A stretch of DNA of 64,000 nt from Tritrichomonas musculus (Eukaryota; Parabasalia; Tritrichomonadida; Tritrichomonadidae). Each line of letters begins with the position of its first letter. Position 1 is the stretch's first letter. The DNA is taken from NCBI GenBank assembly GCA_039105265.1, contig JAPFFF010000005.1, forward strand, positions 3,209,501 to 3,273,500, written 5' to 3'. A model generated the notes under the pieces. It ran no database searches. It was not told the DNA's origin and saw nothing but the letters and a program-made list of their open reading frames with translations. Positions 1-9,500 of the stretch are shown here, piece after piece. The position numbers were made by a program, and so were the translations under genes.

Positions 1-534
1 TTGATCTTGATAATTCCATTAAAATTTAAAATTTTAATTTACAGCAAAATATCAATATGATAAAAGTATGGCGGTTAATAAAAAAGTATTTCATTACTCT
101 TTTGATTTTTTTTATGAATGATATTGAATAAAATCTTATTTTTTTATAATCGCAGTTTTCTGAGAAAAGCCCATAGCACTAAACAAAATTTGATATAAAA
201 TTTTGTTAATACTTATTCAAAAAATAATCTTGTTATTCAAAGTGTAAAATTTATATCTTCAGAAACATTTTATTTCATTCATCTTTAAAAAAAAAAGAAG
301 ATAAGATAAATTTCGTAAACATTTATTAATGTAGATCAAAAATAATATGATATAAATAAATTAATGTTCTGTTTTCTTTTCTTTTTAAATATATAATATA
401 TATGATAGATTAAAATTTATGAAAAAGAATAAAAGCACCTCTATTCAACGAACAAGTTGATTTTTCCCTATATCTTTTTTTCACAAATCAAATTACAAAC
501 ATTTTTTTTTTTTTTTTGAAAAAAATTAAAAAAG
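1..534. other. Intergenic AT-rich stretch at left edge
   Basis: No open frame with recognisable content is seen on either strand. The stretch is dominated by A/T runs, including a run of about 18 T just before the 3' end of the neighbouring minus-strand gene. It probably holds that gene's 3' flank and the flank of a gene outside the window. Confidence 0.5.
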
Positions 535-2277
535 TCAAGATAACAAATTAGTATAAGATCTGTAGACGTATCGTACTTTGGCCTGAGGAAGGATTTCGAT
601 AAGGTACAAATTTAGTGAATTTTCTATAGCATCGTAATTGATTGTCATGGGATTCACGTTTGAATTTGCATTCTCGAGATCAAAGGCCATCAAAGGTTTG
701 GCTTCATTTGGCATTCTCATATCAACGACATTAACAGTAGCATTGTCAAGACAAGTGATCAATGTTCTTGGGGTTCCAGTGATGCCTTTACAAGTTTTTC
801 TTGGCGTTTTGAGAGTCATTACAGGATTTTGAACATTAAAGTCCCAAAGGCGAACAATAGAATCCTTTGCTGATGATGCTAAAAGATTATTATTTAGGAA
901 ATAAAGATGGTTTGCTTCCTTTGAATGACCAATAAAGTGCCTAATGATATTTCCAGTGTTCAAGTCATTCATCGATATGGCAATGTTGTTTTTCATCGAA
1001 CAAGCAGTGATGTTATCAATAGCTCTTAAAGTGATGATAGATGGTGAAATTATATTTAAACGACGATTCTCAATTGTCATATCTGAGGATGCAACTGTTA
1101 CCGATTGGGAATCATGTGAATAAATAATCACTTTATCACCACAAGGGCAAAGTGATATTTGAGATGATTGAAACGGAAGTGATAATTGTGAGCGAACAAC
1201 ACCAGAATCATTACATTGGCAGTCAGCCGAAGGTAATCGTTGGAATTGATTGTTTTCGTTTGAATTAGGACTGTTATTGATTAAATCGATTCGATATATT
1301 TCGTTTGATTTAGTGGTAACCCATACATAGTTATTTGAAGTTGTATAACATGATATTTCAGGTGGTATTTGGTCAGAGGCTAGAACAAATTCTGTACCTT
1401 TGTGAATAAAAATATTATGATCAATAATATATGAGTCTAGACCAGAATTAACAGCATAGCAATCAATTTTTGGAAGTTCTACTTCGGTAAATTTTTTGTT
1501 ATTCCATATTTGAGGTGTAGTATTTAGAAGAGATGATAAGTCAAATGAAAATTGGCGTGGTGGAAATTCAACAACATTGTTGTAATCAGGCCATGATTCA
1601 CAAAAATTGGTTTCATCGCATATTTGATTAATTTTTGAGATAATTGGAGCAAACTTATCAATATCTTGACTGCATTTATTAGCTTCATTTATAAGTGATG
1701 CAAAATCAGGTCCATTGCTATTATTGATAGGGCCGCTGTGAAGATTGAACATATTGTCAGATGATGACCCTTTTGGGCTAGTTGGAATTGAACGTGGGAA
1801 TGGAGATGATGAAACAAACTCTTCAATACTTGGAAGAGATGACTGCATAGCAGAACTTGGTGTTGATGCAAAATAAGAGATCGGTGGTAAACCAATCTTG
1901 GTTTTTTGAGGAGCTGCGCTTGATGATACGGATGTGGTCATTTTATTCATATTGAATTGATTATTCATCATATTTTGGCTCATGTTAATAGAATTACTTT
2001 TAGTCGTAGAAGAATTTGTATTATTTTGTGCATACACGTTGTCATTGTTGTCAATTTTAATATATGTAGTTCTATTATTGTTAAACCAGAGACGTACGGC
2101 ACGATGGGTCCAATGCGGTGAAAATTTGAGTAGCATATTAGAGACTTCAGATGCAATTCGATTTCTTTCTGGTGATCTTTCTGGAAATTTAAAATACTTG
2201 CGTAAATATGGAATGAGAATTGATTGCTCTTGCGCGTCAGGATAATACCTACGCGGATCGAGCTGATAGGGCATCAT
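535..2277 (-). CDS. Homeodomain-like / WD40-repeat protein
   Basis: A 580-residue protein with two recognisable parts. Residues about 15-75 look like a homeodomain or another homeodomain-type helix-turn-helix: the last helix has the W-F-x-N-x-R pattern (residues 64-69), with Asn67 at the place of the invariant DNA-contacting Asn. Residues about 75-200 are Asn/Ser-rich and low in complexity. From about residue 280 there are beta-propeller-like repeats, the clearest ending in an RLWD motif, preceded by a GHSKEANHL repeat start and an SSAKD turn. The start is the first of two adjacent ATGs. The family's role is unknown to me; a DNA-binding head on a protein-interaction propeller suggests a transcriptional regulator or scaffold, which is inference. 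The first residues carry no signal peptide and there is no membrane segment. Confidence 0.7.
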   Translation of the reverse strand: MMPYQLDPRRYYPDAQEQSILIPYLRKYFKFPERSPERNRIASEVSNMLLKFSPHWTHRAVRLWFNNNRTTYIKIDNNDNVYAQNNTNSSTTKSNSINMSQNMMNNQFNMNKMTTSVSSSAAPQKTKIGLPPISYFASTPSSAMQSSLPSIEEFVSSSPFPRSIPTSPKGSSSDNMFNLHSGPINNSNGPDFASLINEANKCSQDIDKFAPIISKINQICDETNFCESWPDYNNVVEFPPRQFSFDLSSLLNTTPQIWNNKKFTEVELPKIDCYAVNSGLDSYIIDHNIFIHKGTEFVLASDQIPPEISCYTTSNNYVWVTTKSNEIYRIDLINNSPNSNENNQFQRLPSADCQCNDSGVVRSQLSLPFQSSQISLCPCGDKVIIYSHDSQSVTVASSDMTIENRRLNIISPSIITLRAIDNITACSMKNNIAISMNDLNTGNIIRHFIGHSKEANHLYFLNNNLLASSAKDSIVRLWDFNVQNPVMTLKTPRKTCKGITGTPRTLITCLDNATVNVVDMRMPNEAKPLMAFDLENANSNVNPMTINYDAIENSLNLYLIEILPQAKVRYVYRSYTNLLS

Positions 2278-2750
2278 TCCTTTTTGGCTTTTACAAATTG
2301 AATTGATAAAAACTTTTTATGAGATATTTTGTTCACTTTTTTACGAAAAGCTTTATTTGATTATTTTCCATTGAATTTTTCAAAGATTATTAAAATTTCA
2401 AACAGTATTATCAAAAAAAAGGAATTGAAATTTTAATTAATTCAAAAGATTGAAAATCGACCAATCTCAACTTTTTGAAAAAATCGAAAATTTCAAAATC
2501 TTTTAAATTTATTATTTTTTTATCTGATTTTATGTATTCTAAAACATTTAATTTGCATAATGTTCAATAATACTAAATACTCAATTTTTATTTCAAAATT
2601 TTTGTCAATGTCATAAATTTAACTCTTTTTGAATTAAAAAGTTTAGTATTTTAAAGATTTTTTTTATGAATTTTAATAACGTATACAAAACAATTTATCA
2701 AAACAAGTAATTAACGCATAATATAAATAAATAGAAATTAAAGTATAATT

Positions 2751-2775
2751 AAAAAGCTGTATCATGCAGCTTTTT
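2751..2775. repeat. Perfect 9-bp inverted repeat (hairpin)
   Basis: AAAAAGCTG is followed after seven bases by its exact reverse complement, and a second short stem (GTTCT/AGAAC) follows about 15 bases on. It lies in non-coding DNA well upstream of any gene. It could be a chance hairpin, a transposon remnant or a small structured RNA; nothing decides between these. Confidence 0.35.
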
Positions 2776-3440
2776 GTGCCAACCTTGTTCTACAAAGAAC
2801 GATAGAAAAAATACAAGTTTTGTACAATTTATTTTTTAGTTGAAAATATTGAATAAATAAAATAATAATATCTCTGAAAAAAGATAATATACTAAATAAT
2901 TTTTTGTGAATAAATAAAATATCAATTAGATTATTTTATAAAATCATTTTTGTAAAAGTAAAATGCAATTTTTATAAATCATTTTTTGTAAAGGTGAAAT
3001 GATTGACCATTTTATAAAAAGTTTTTTCAAAATTACCATTAAATCATAGAGGAGAGTCAACTTATTTTTAACACAAAAACTCATAGTATAATTGGTTTGG
3101 ATTTTTCATAAGTACATATAATATTTAATATAATATATAATAGTTTTTCTATCTAAAATATCTCTATAATTTATTTATATTATTGAGATAAAAATGTTTT
3201 ATTCCATATTAGTCTAATTTGAATGCCTATTCAAATATTTTTTTCTCTCAATTTTATCTTTTCAAATTTTAGTATGATAGTTTTACAAATTTTTCTTGAT
3301 GGGATATTAATATTTATTAAATATTCTTGCATATTTAATCATTAATATAGGTTTAAAAAATAATTACTCATAGGGTATTTTAAATCAATTTATATATTTG
3401 CTTGGGAGAATGTTTAAAACTAATGATCGAGTGTAACTTA

Positions 3441-3734
3441 TCATGACTCTAATAAAAAATTGGTAGTTGGGATTTGTGATTTAGTCGAATAAATAGATTT
3501 ATTATATGCATATATATCTAATATATTGTTTTCGAATGATTTGGTGTGTTGAATTTGGGGCAATGTTTGATTTAATAGAATCAGTTTTTTTATTACAAAA
3601 AACTGATTATATCTCAACCATTTTGTAAAAATATTGAATACCGCATGGTTTATTCTAATTATATTAGCGGATACTTTCAAATCATCATTTGATCTATCTT
3701 GAATTATTTGAAATTTATATTCTCCAATATTCAT
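3441..3734 (-). CDS. Doubtful small hypothetical protein
   Basis: A 97-residue frame starting at an ATG in otherwise gene-free DNA. The predicted protein is mixed in composition rather than a plain homopolymer translation, with hydrophobic and charged residues interspersed, but I recognise no domain, signal peptide or membrane segment. It has no TCAYT-type initiator close upstream. It may be a remnant of a longer gene or a chance frame in AT-rich sequence. Confidence 0.2.
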   Translation of the reverse strand: MNIGEYKFQIIQDRSNDDLKVSANIIRINHAVFNIFTKWLRYNQFFVIKKLILLNQTLPQIQHTKSFENNILDIYAYNKSIYSTKSQIPTTNFLLES

Positions 3735-4540
3735 CGATTGCCCTTAATCAAATCATAAAAGTAATATTTATATATAATTATTTTTATATTATTTATAAAT
3801 AAAATAAAATTTAGAATTTATTAATTACATAACGCAAAAAAAGGCAAACAATGAGAAAAAATAACCCATTCAATTAGTTGACCCTCCTCTTTTGAAGTTT
3901 TCTTTTTTTTATTGGTTTTATTTTTATTTTGCAATTTCTCCTCCTTCTTATTTTACCTTTGATAAATTAATTCCTACACTTATTGATTATATTAACTTTA
4001 TTATTAAATATTTATGAAAAAATATATCTAAAATTGGTTTAATAAAAGCAGTTTTTATTGATTTTTAATCAAATCAAGTATTAATATATTGAAGCAAGTG
4101 AAAATTATCGAAATTTTTTTAAAAAAATTTTAATTTGTTGAAGTTACTAATTTAGCATTTATCATTTTTTAAATTTATATTTGATTTATATTATTTAATA
4201 GAATATTTATCCTTTAAAATATCTAAAAGAATGAATAAAATAAAAAAAAAAAAATATTTTTAAATTATGCATTAAATATACACCATAAATGCTTTTTCTC
4301 TAATGTTGAAGTGTTTTATATCATTCATATATAAGATATTCACTAAAGATTTCATTCAAATATTTGGTAAAATTTTCATTTTGTAATTGGAATCTTAATC
4401 TGAATGAAATTTTATATTTGTTCTTGTAAGCAATTAAATATAAATTAAATGATATTATCGCATCAAAGTAATCTGATCAGATAATCCTGCTTTTTTTATT
4501 AATCCGCAACTGATATTCAATCAAAAATTCATTCATTTGA

Positions 4541-4631
4541 TTATCCTTTTGAATTAATTAAACTTTTGAATTAATTATTATACTTTTGAATTAATTATTT
4601 ATTTTTTGAATTAATTATTTATCTTTTAAAT
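4541..4631. repeat. AT-rich tandem units upstream of the metacaspase-like gene
   Basis: Four imperfect units built on CTTTTGAATTAATTA plus a short AT spacer (about 22-25 bases each) lie 80-170 bases upstream of the start at 4708. They may be simple-sequence expansion or part of a promoter. Confidence 0.5.
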
Positions 4632-4683
4632 AAATTTCAAATACTTTGATTTCTTATCAAATGAATAACGCTATACTCTCTTA

Positions 4684-4693
4684 TCACTTCATT
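4684..4693 (+). promoter_or_regulatory. Initiator (Inr)-like motif
   Basis: TCACTTCATT lies 15 bases before the ATG at 4708. It fits the TCA-pyrimidine-A/T initiator known from trichomonads, where transcription starts at the A and leaders are very short. It supports the chosen start. Confidence 0.6.
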
Positions 4694-4707
4694 TTTATTT
4701 TTACAAA

Positions 4708-5562
4708 ATGACATTTGTTGATAATCCTGACAAAAAGCAAAAGCATCCACATTATGAACATCAAACGAAGAAGTTACATCTAAAAAAAAATGAATTTACA
4801 AATAAAGAATTTCACAAAATTAGAAAAGATGCAACACATAAAAATTTAATTTCATCTTTTAGTAGAATTTCAATGTGCATGAATGATAAAGATCCATCAT
4901 GTATTCCAATTGGTGAATTAAATCGTGTTTGCTTTATTTTGGTGAATACATATGAAGATACAGATGATGATCTTGGTGTAGGGCCATTAAACGATGGATA
5001 TCTTGTTGGATTAAATCATCACCGTCTTGGATACAAAGTTTTTTATTTATACGATCCAAAAAGTTCAGAATTTCTTACCTTTTTAGCCTACTTTTTAAAG
5101 AATGTTACGCAAGCTTTAACAGTTTACTATTCTGGAGGTGATACTATTGCCACAAGTCCTAACCATGGAATTAAATTTATAGATGAATCTATTCCTTCTA
5201 ACCAGATTAGTTCTCTTGTTGCTAAAGAATGCAATCCAAAGATAAGAGTTATGTTTCTTACTGATTGTCGTACTGGTGATACAGTTTTTGATGCCACTGC
5301 GATGAAATCTGAAGTAAGTTCTGATACTTTGAGCATTGTTTCATTTTCAGCTAACAAAGATAAAGTTCCAAAAGATAATAAAGATATGAAAAGATCTCAT
5401 GGTATTTTCACCTATTACTTCTGCAACGTTACATCAGAAGCACCAAATATGTCTCCAAATAGACTTAAAGAAAGAATTGATCCTTATCTCTTACGTTTTA
5501 ATGAAACATTTGAGGTTGAAACAACTAATCCAGAAATGTTAGAAAGTCCTATTTTTAATTAA
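4708..5562 (+). CDS. Metacaspase-like protein, family C14, catalytic His lost
   Basis: A 284-residue protein with the caspase/metacaspase fold pattern. A first strand (RVCFILVNTY, near residue 73) is followed by NDGYLVGL and a GYKVFYLYDP strand, then the strand that normally ends in Y-S-G-H-G, and the strand that normally ends in D-x-C-x-S-G. A late H-G-x-F-T-Y-Y motif (231-237) is typical of the family. Here the His box reads YYSGGD (140-145), so the catalytic His is replaced by Gly. The Cys box reads TDCRTGD; Cys187 may still align with the nucleophile. The protein is therefore probably a non-catalytic relative. The N-terminal 50 residues are Lys/His-rich. A nearby His at 153 is unlikely to substitute because it falls after the loop. 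It converges with the UFD1 gene across 230 bases. Confidence 0.8.
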   Translation: MTFVDNPDKKQKHPHYEHQTKKLHLKKNEFTNKEFHKIRKDATHKNLISSFSRISMCMNDKDPSCIPIGELNRVCFILVNTYEDTDDDLGVGPLNDGYLVGLNHHRLGYKVFYLYDPKSSEFLTFLAYFLKNVTQALTVYYSGGDTIATSPNHGIKFIDESIPSNQISSLVAKECNPKIRVMFLTDCRTGDTVFDATAMKSEVSSDTLSIVSFSANKDKVPKDNKDMKRSHGIFTYYFCNVTSEAPNMSPNRLKERIDPYLLRFNETFEVETTNPEMLESPIFN

Positions 5563-5792
5563 ATCTGTTTACTATTTTAATAAACAAATTTAAAATTTGT
5601 AAATTGAATTTTTCAATTTTTTAAGAATTATTAGAGCAAAAAAACACGTTTACCATAAATAATACCATAGATAATTTTAATATTTAAACAAAATTAAAGA
5701 ACATTTTACACCAGAGATCTTTGGATTCCAATAGAAAAAAATATGATTCTACATGAATTCATCATGATATTATTTTGTTGAAGTCTGATGTA

Positions 5793-6449
5793 TTATTTAG
5801 GCTTAAGTGAATGAGAGGGACCTTGAAAAGCTGGATTTGAAGCATCCCTTCTTGCCTTCTCAGATGGAGGCACGTATTCATCTTCTTCTTCGCCCCATTT
5901 GTGATCAAATGTGTCAAGAGCACTCGCAAATTCAGTTGAAATGTCAGTATGATAACATGAAACTATTTTCTCTGGTTCAACCTTCAGCACTTTGAGCTTA
6001 TATACTTGTTTAAGAAAAACAACTGGTATTACTGAGCCTTGAGTAAAGCATGGAAAAGCTCTTAAATCATGCTCTAGAATAACACGAAAGTTAGGGAGTT
6101 GAAAAAATTCGCTTTGAAATGGCTGAAAAGTAACCGATGTTCCTCTTGGATATTTTTGAAATAAAATTTGAACTTTATCACTTTCTGAAATGTCGATCGA
6201 TTTCATCATCCATTCAGGCATAACAACTGATGCTCTATCAGAAGTAAATGATTCAACACCAGCCGCAATACCTTGTTGGGAGTGTGGATTTCTTAATAAG
6301 AAAAGCATTATTTCTTGGTGATTTCCAATTTTCATAATTCGGTCTAGAATTGATTCATGCAATAATATTTTCCCTGTATTTTCAAGCTCAGGACGTCCGA
6401 AGGTTTTTGGCGATACGGCAAGAAGAGTATCTGACACTCCTAAATTCAT
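5793..6449 (-). CDS. UFD1: UFD1-like ubiquitin recognition factor
   Basis: UFD1 works with NPL4 as the adaptor that brings ubiquitinated substrates to the p97/Cdc48 ATPase, including in ER-associated degradation. The 218-residue protein matches the double-psi beta-barrel N-domain almost end to end. The GKILLHESILDRIMKI segment corresponds to the family's G-K-I-x-x-P-x-S-x-L start, followed by a V-x-x-F/Y-x-S/A-D segment, the P-x-W-M-M motif (residues 79-83) and the LRxFPCxTxGxVI segment. Near the C-terminus, AFQGPSHSL resembles the F-x-G-x-G-x-x-L SHP box that binds p97. The protein is shorter than animal UFD1 (about 300 residues) because the region between barrel and SHP box is reduced to an acidic linker. 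It is divergent from the USP gene with 107 bases between starts. Confidence 0.9.
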   Translation of the reverse strand: MNLGVSDTLLAVSPKTFGRPELENTGKILLHESILDRIMKIGNHQEIMLFLLRNPHSQQGIAAGVESFTSDRASVVMPEWMMKSIDISESDKVQILFQKYPRGTSVTFQPFQSEFFQLPNFRVILEHDLRAFPCFTQGSVIPVVFLKQVYKLKVLKVEPEKIVSCYHTDISTEFASALDTFDHKWGEEEDEYVPPSEKARRDASNPAFQGPSHSLKPK

Positions 6450-6556
6450 AAAATAATTCTAATCGACAAGATGAAATATTTGATGCTATATAAAATATTG
6501 ATACCATTCAAATTTTTAAATCTCTTCAGATATAGTCAAAATTAAAATTATTAAAA
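6450..6556. promoter_or_regulatory. Bidirectional promoter spacer, UFD1 / USP
   Basis: Two ubiquitin-pathway genes start outward from this 107-base AT-rich spacer. It contains TCAGAT and TCAAAATT motifs within 30 bases of the plus-strand start; these are weaker than the standard TCAYT initiator. The shared spacer makes joint control possible. Confidence 0.4.
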
Positions 6557-9500
6557 ATGACCAAATTTACCGAAGCAATAGCCGAAGAACCAATTGATCC
6601 AGATGAAAGATTAGATGAAATTTATTGCCACGATGGTAATTCAAAAATCACATATATATTTTCTCCTGAACAAAGTGATGACTCATTTTTTTTATTAAAG
6701 CTTACATTAGTAAGTAAAAATTGGCCATTATACGCAATTATTGAAATTGAAATATATAGCAATCAAAATATGGAAAAACCATCACACAAATTTTGCTTTA
6801 ATATTTCACAAATGAATGAGAAAGATGAACAAAAAGTATTAAAAACAAAATTACTAACTTCTGATTTGTATTGTGGCTCTTACAAGAAAATGAACATCAA
6901 ATGCCAGCATTTCCCAACCGAAGAAATCCCAGTGGGACTAAGCAGCCAAAATAGTTTATGTTATTTAAATTCAGTACTTCAGATGCTATTCAATATTCCA
7001 AAATTTAGGCAAATAATTTTTTCTTTTCCAATCCAGAATTTTAATCAAAAAAAGCCAGGCATTATTCTAGCACTTCAACGACTCTTTTCACAAATGAGTA
7101 ATAGTAAATGTGCTCAGCCAGGATTTATTCCATCCGCTTTAGAGCTTGCAAAATCTTTTGGTTGGACGCATGAAGACTTTTCAGAAGAGCAAGACGCAAA
7201 TGAATTTCTAACAATTTTTCTTCAAAAGATTTTCACATTATTTTCTGATTATCCTGATAGAATCAAGGAATTGAATAGGCTATTTATTGGAAAAGCGTTA
7301 TATAATTCCAATATTGAAGATTTTGATACGTTTTCTTTACCTTTAAAAAAAGACTTAGATCATTCGCTTAAAATATGGGCGCATCCAAACTGTAAAAATA
7401 TATTCTCAAAATTTTACTTTACAATTAAAAAACTTATTGATTTCTACTATAAAAAAGAGCCAATGCCTTCAGAATATCAAATTTTTACTGACGCCCTCGT
7501 TAGCTTTATCAATAAAAACCAGCAGCAGCGTGATATAAATAATATTATTGATACATCCGATAGCAATGATATGAATATGGCTCAGGTTTCTCAATCGCTC
7601 GTTAAAATTTTAAAGGAAAATGCTATTAAAAAGGATAGCAATCCATACCTGAAATTTGCTCTTATGCTTCAAAATTTAATTTCTGCATACAAATTCCAAG
7701 ATATAAACAAAGATATACCATCAGAAACGGCAAAAAATCTCGTTATTACTCTCATCAATTTTTCAAAAAATAAAGATATAATTGAAAATATCGATGGCAA
7801 TGAAGTTTTACAACAAATTTGCAATTTTTATCTAGATGATAAAGTTGAGAAATATGTAAATGAAACGAACTATCTTGTTGAAACTCCACATCTTTTTATT
7901 TTTAAAATTTCGAGATTTCAAGAAAACAATGGCACATTCAAGAAAAATAATGACTTTTTCAGTTTTCCAGAATATTTCTCTTTAAAAGAATACTTACTTC
8001 CTCAAAGCAATAATAATGATAATGATGAATATGAATATGAACTTTTGTCAATTATTTCTCATAGTGGTGAAATAGATAGCGGCCATTATATTGAATTTTC
8101 ACGGAATCCGGTTTACAAAGACTATTGGTTTAAGATAGATGAAAAGCTTGTTACTCTTGTTAGCAAGAACGATGTATTTGATGGAAACTATGGTGAGAAT
8201 AGAGCTATGCCTAGAAGCGCATCGGAGAATGTAAGCAATGTACAGAATACTCCAAATCGGACAATAAGATGCTCTCCTACTGCTCATCCAAATCCTAAAT
8301 CATTAGCCAAGCCTAGGCATCATGTTATAGAAATAACAAAGAAAAAACCTATTATTCATAAATTTAATGCTTATATGCTTCTTTATGTCAACAAAAAATA
8401 TATTAAAGATATCATTGATATTGATGTAGAAGTGCCTGATCCCTTAAAAAATTTAATAATTCCTCAGAAAGCAAAAATAGTTCAACCATCTGAGCCTAAA
8501 ATGAACATGATTCACATTATGATTCCTAATTCAATATCAAGCCAAATCGAAGAAGATCATTTTTGCATGATGAAGAGTAACATAATTGAAAAGTGTCCAA
8601 TTAAAATTGATAGAAATAAATCAAAGCTGTCAACAATTAAAGATATATACAATATAGTTTTACAAGAATTGAAATTTCAATTTCAAATTGAAGAAGATAA
8701 AGAAGATAATGAAAATTCTTATCCTTTTGTTCTTTGGACTTGTTTATATGGATTCAAGCCAAATAAGCCATTATATTCGCTAAACGAACGAATCGAGGAT
8801 GGGATCAAATATTACTATGACACTTTTATTTTAGTTCAATCAAAAGATAAAAATTACATTGATAAGCCTTTTTCCATTAATGACCGTCTTTTCTATACTT
8901 TATTTTTCGATCCTTATCATCCTAATGATTGCAAATACATTGGTCTTATTCTGCTCAATATAAGTTTAAATATAACTACTGTATACGCAGAAATCATGGA
9001 CAAACTTAAAAAAGCAGGAATACAAGCTGATAAGCAAAAAGTGCTCAATGAAGATCAACCTATTGAAGTTTTTTATGAAAGTCAGCCTCTTGTTGCCAAT
9101 CACTTGAGATCAAACCAATGTTTGAGTAATGCTTTTAATCAGAATAGCTCAAATCTGATAGTTCAGTTTTCATATCTGGTTGATTTAATGAATGAAGAAG
9201 ATCACTCACTATGTAATTCATTTAACTACGAAGATGGTAAGTCATACACAAAATATATGATGATGTTAACTCCTGATGAAAAAAAGGCCCCTCCGTTTAA
9301 TCCAATTTTCATTGAATATTATTACAAAATGCACTTTAATTCATTTGATTTAACATTTCACAGAATATCAACTGGTGATCATGTTACATTAAAAGTCCCA
9401 AGAGCCACAACAATGGACGAACTATCAAGAATACTTTACAAAATTTTCATTGAATTTGAATCAGCTCGAAAAACAAAAAATAACGTGCTTATATCAATGC

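Larger units (their letters stand above)
2278..4707. other. Long AT-rich intergenic region
   Basis: About 2.4 kb with no convincing gene. It contains a perfect 9-bp stem with 7-base loop at 2751-2775, a small second stem just after it, an imperfect direct repeat of about 25 bases near 2939 and 2976, one doubtful small frame (3441-3734), and A/T-rich tandem units at about 4541-4631 just upstream of the metacaspase-like gene. Confidence 0.5.

Noticed and set aside
5807-5995. Small plus-strand frame inside UFD1
   Set aside because: Shadow of the UFD1 gene in another frame.
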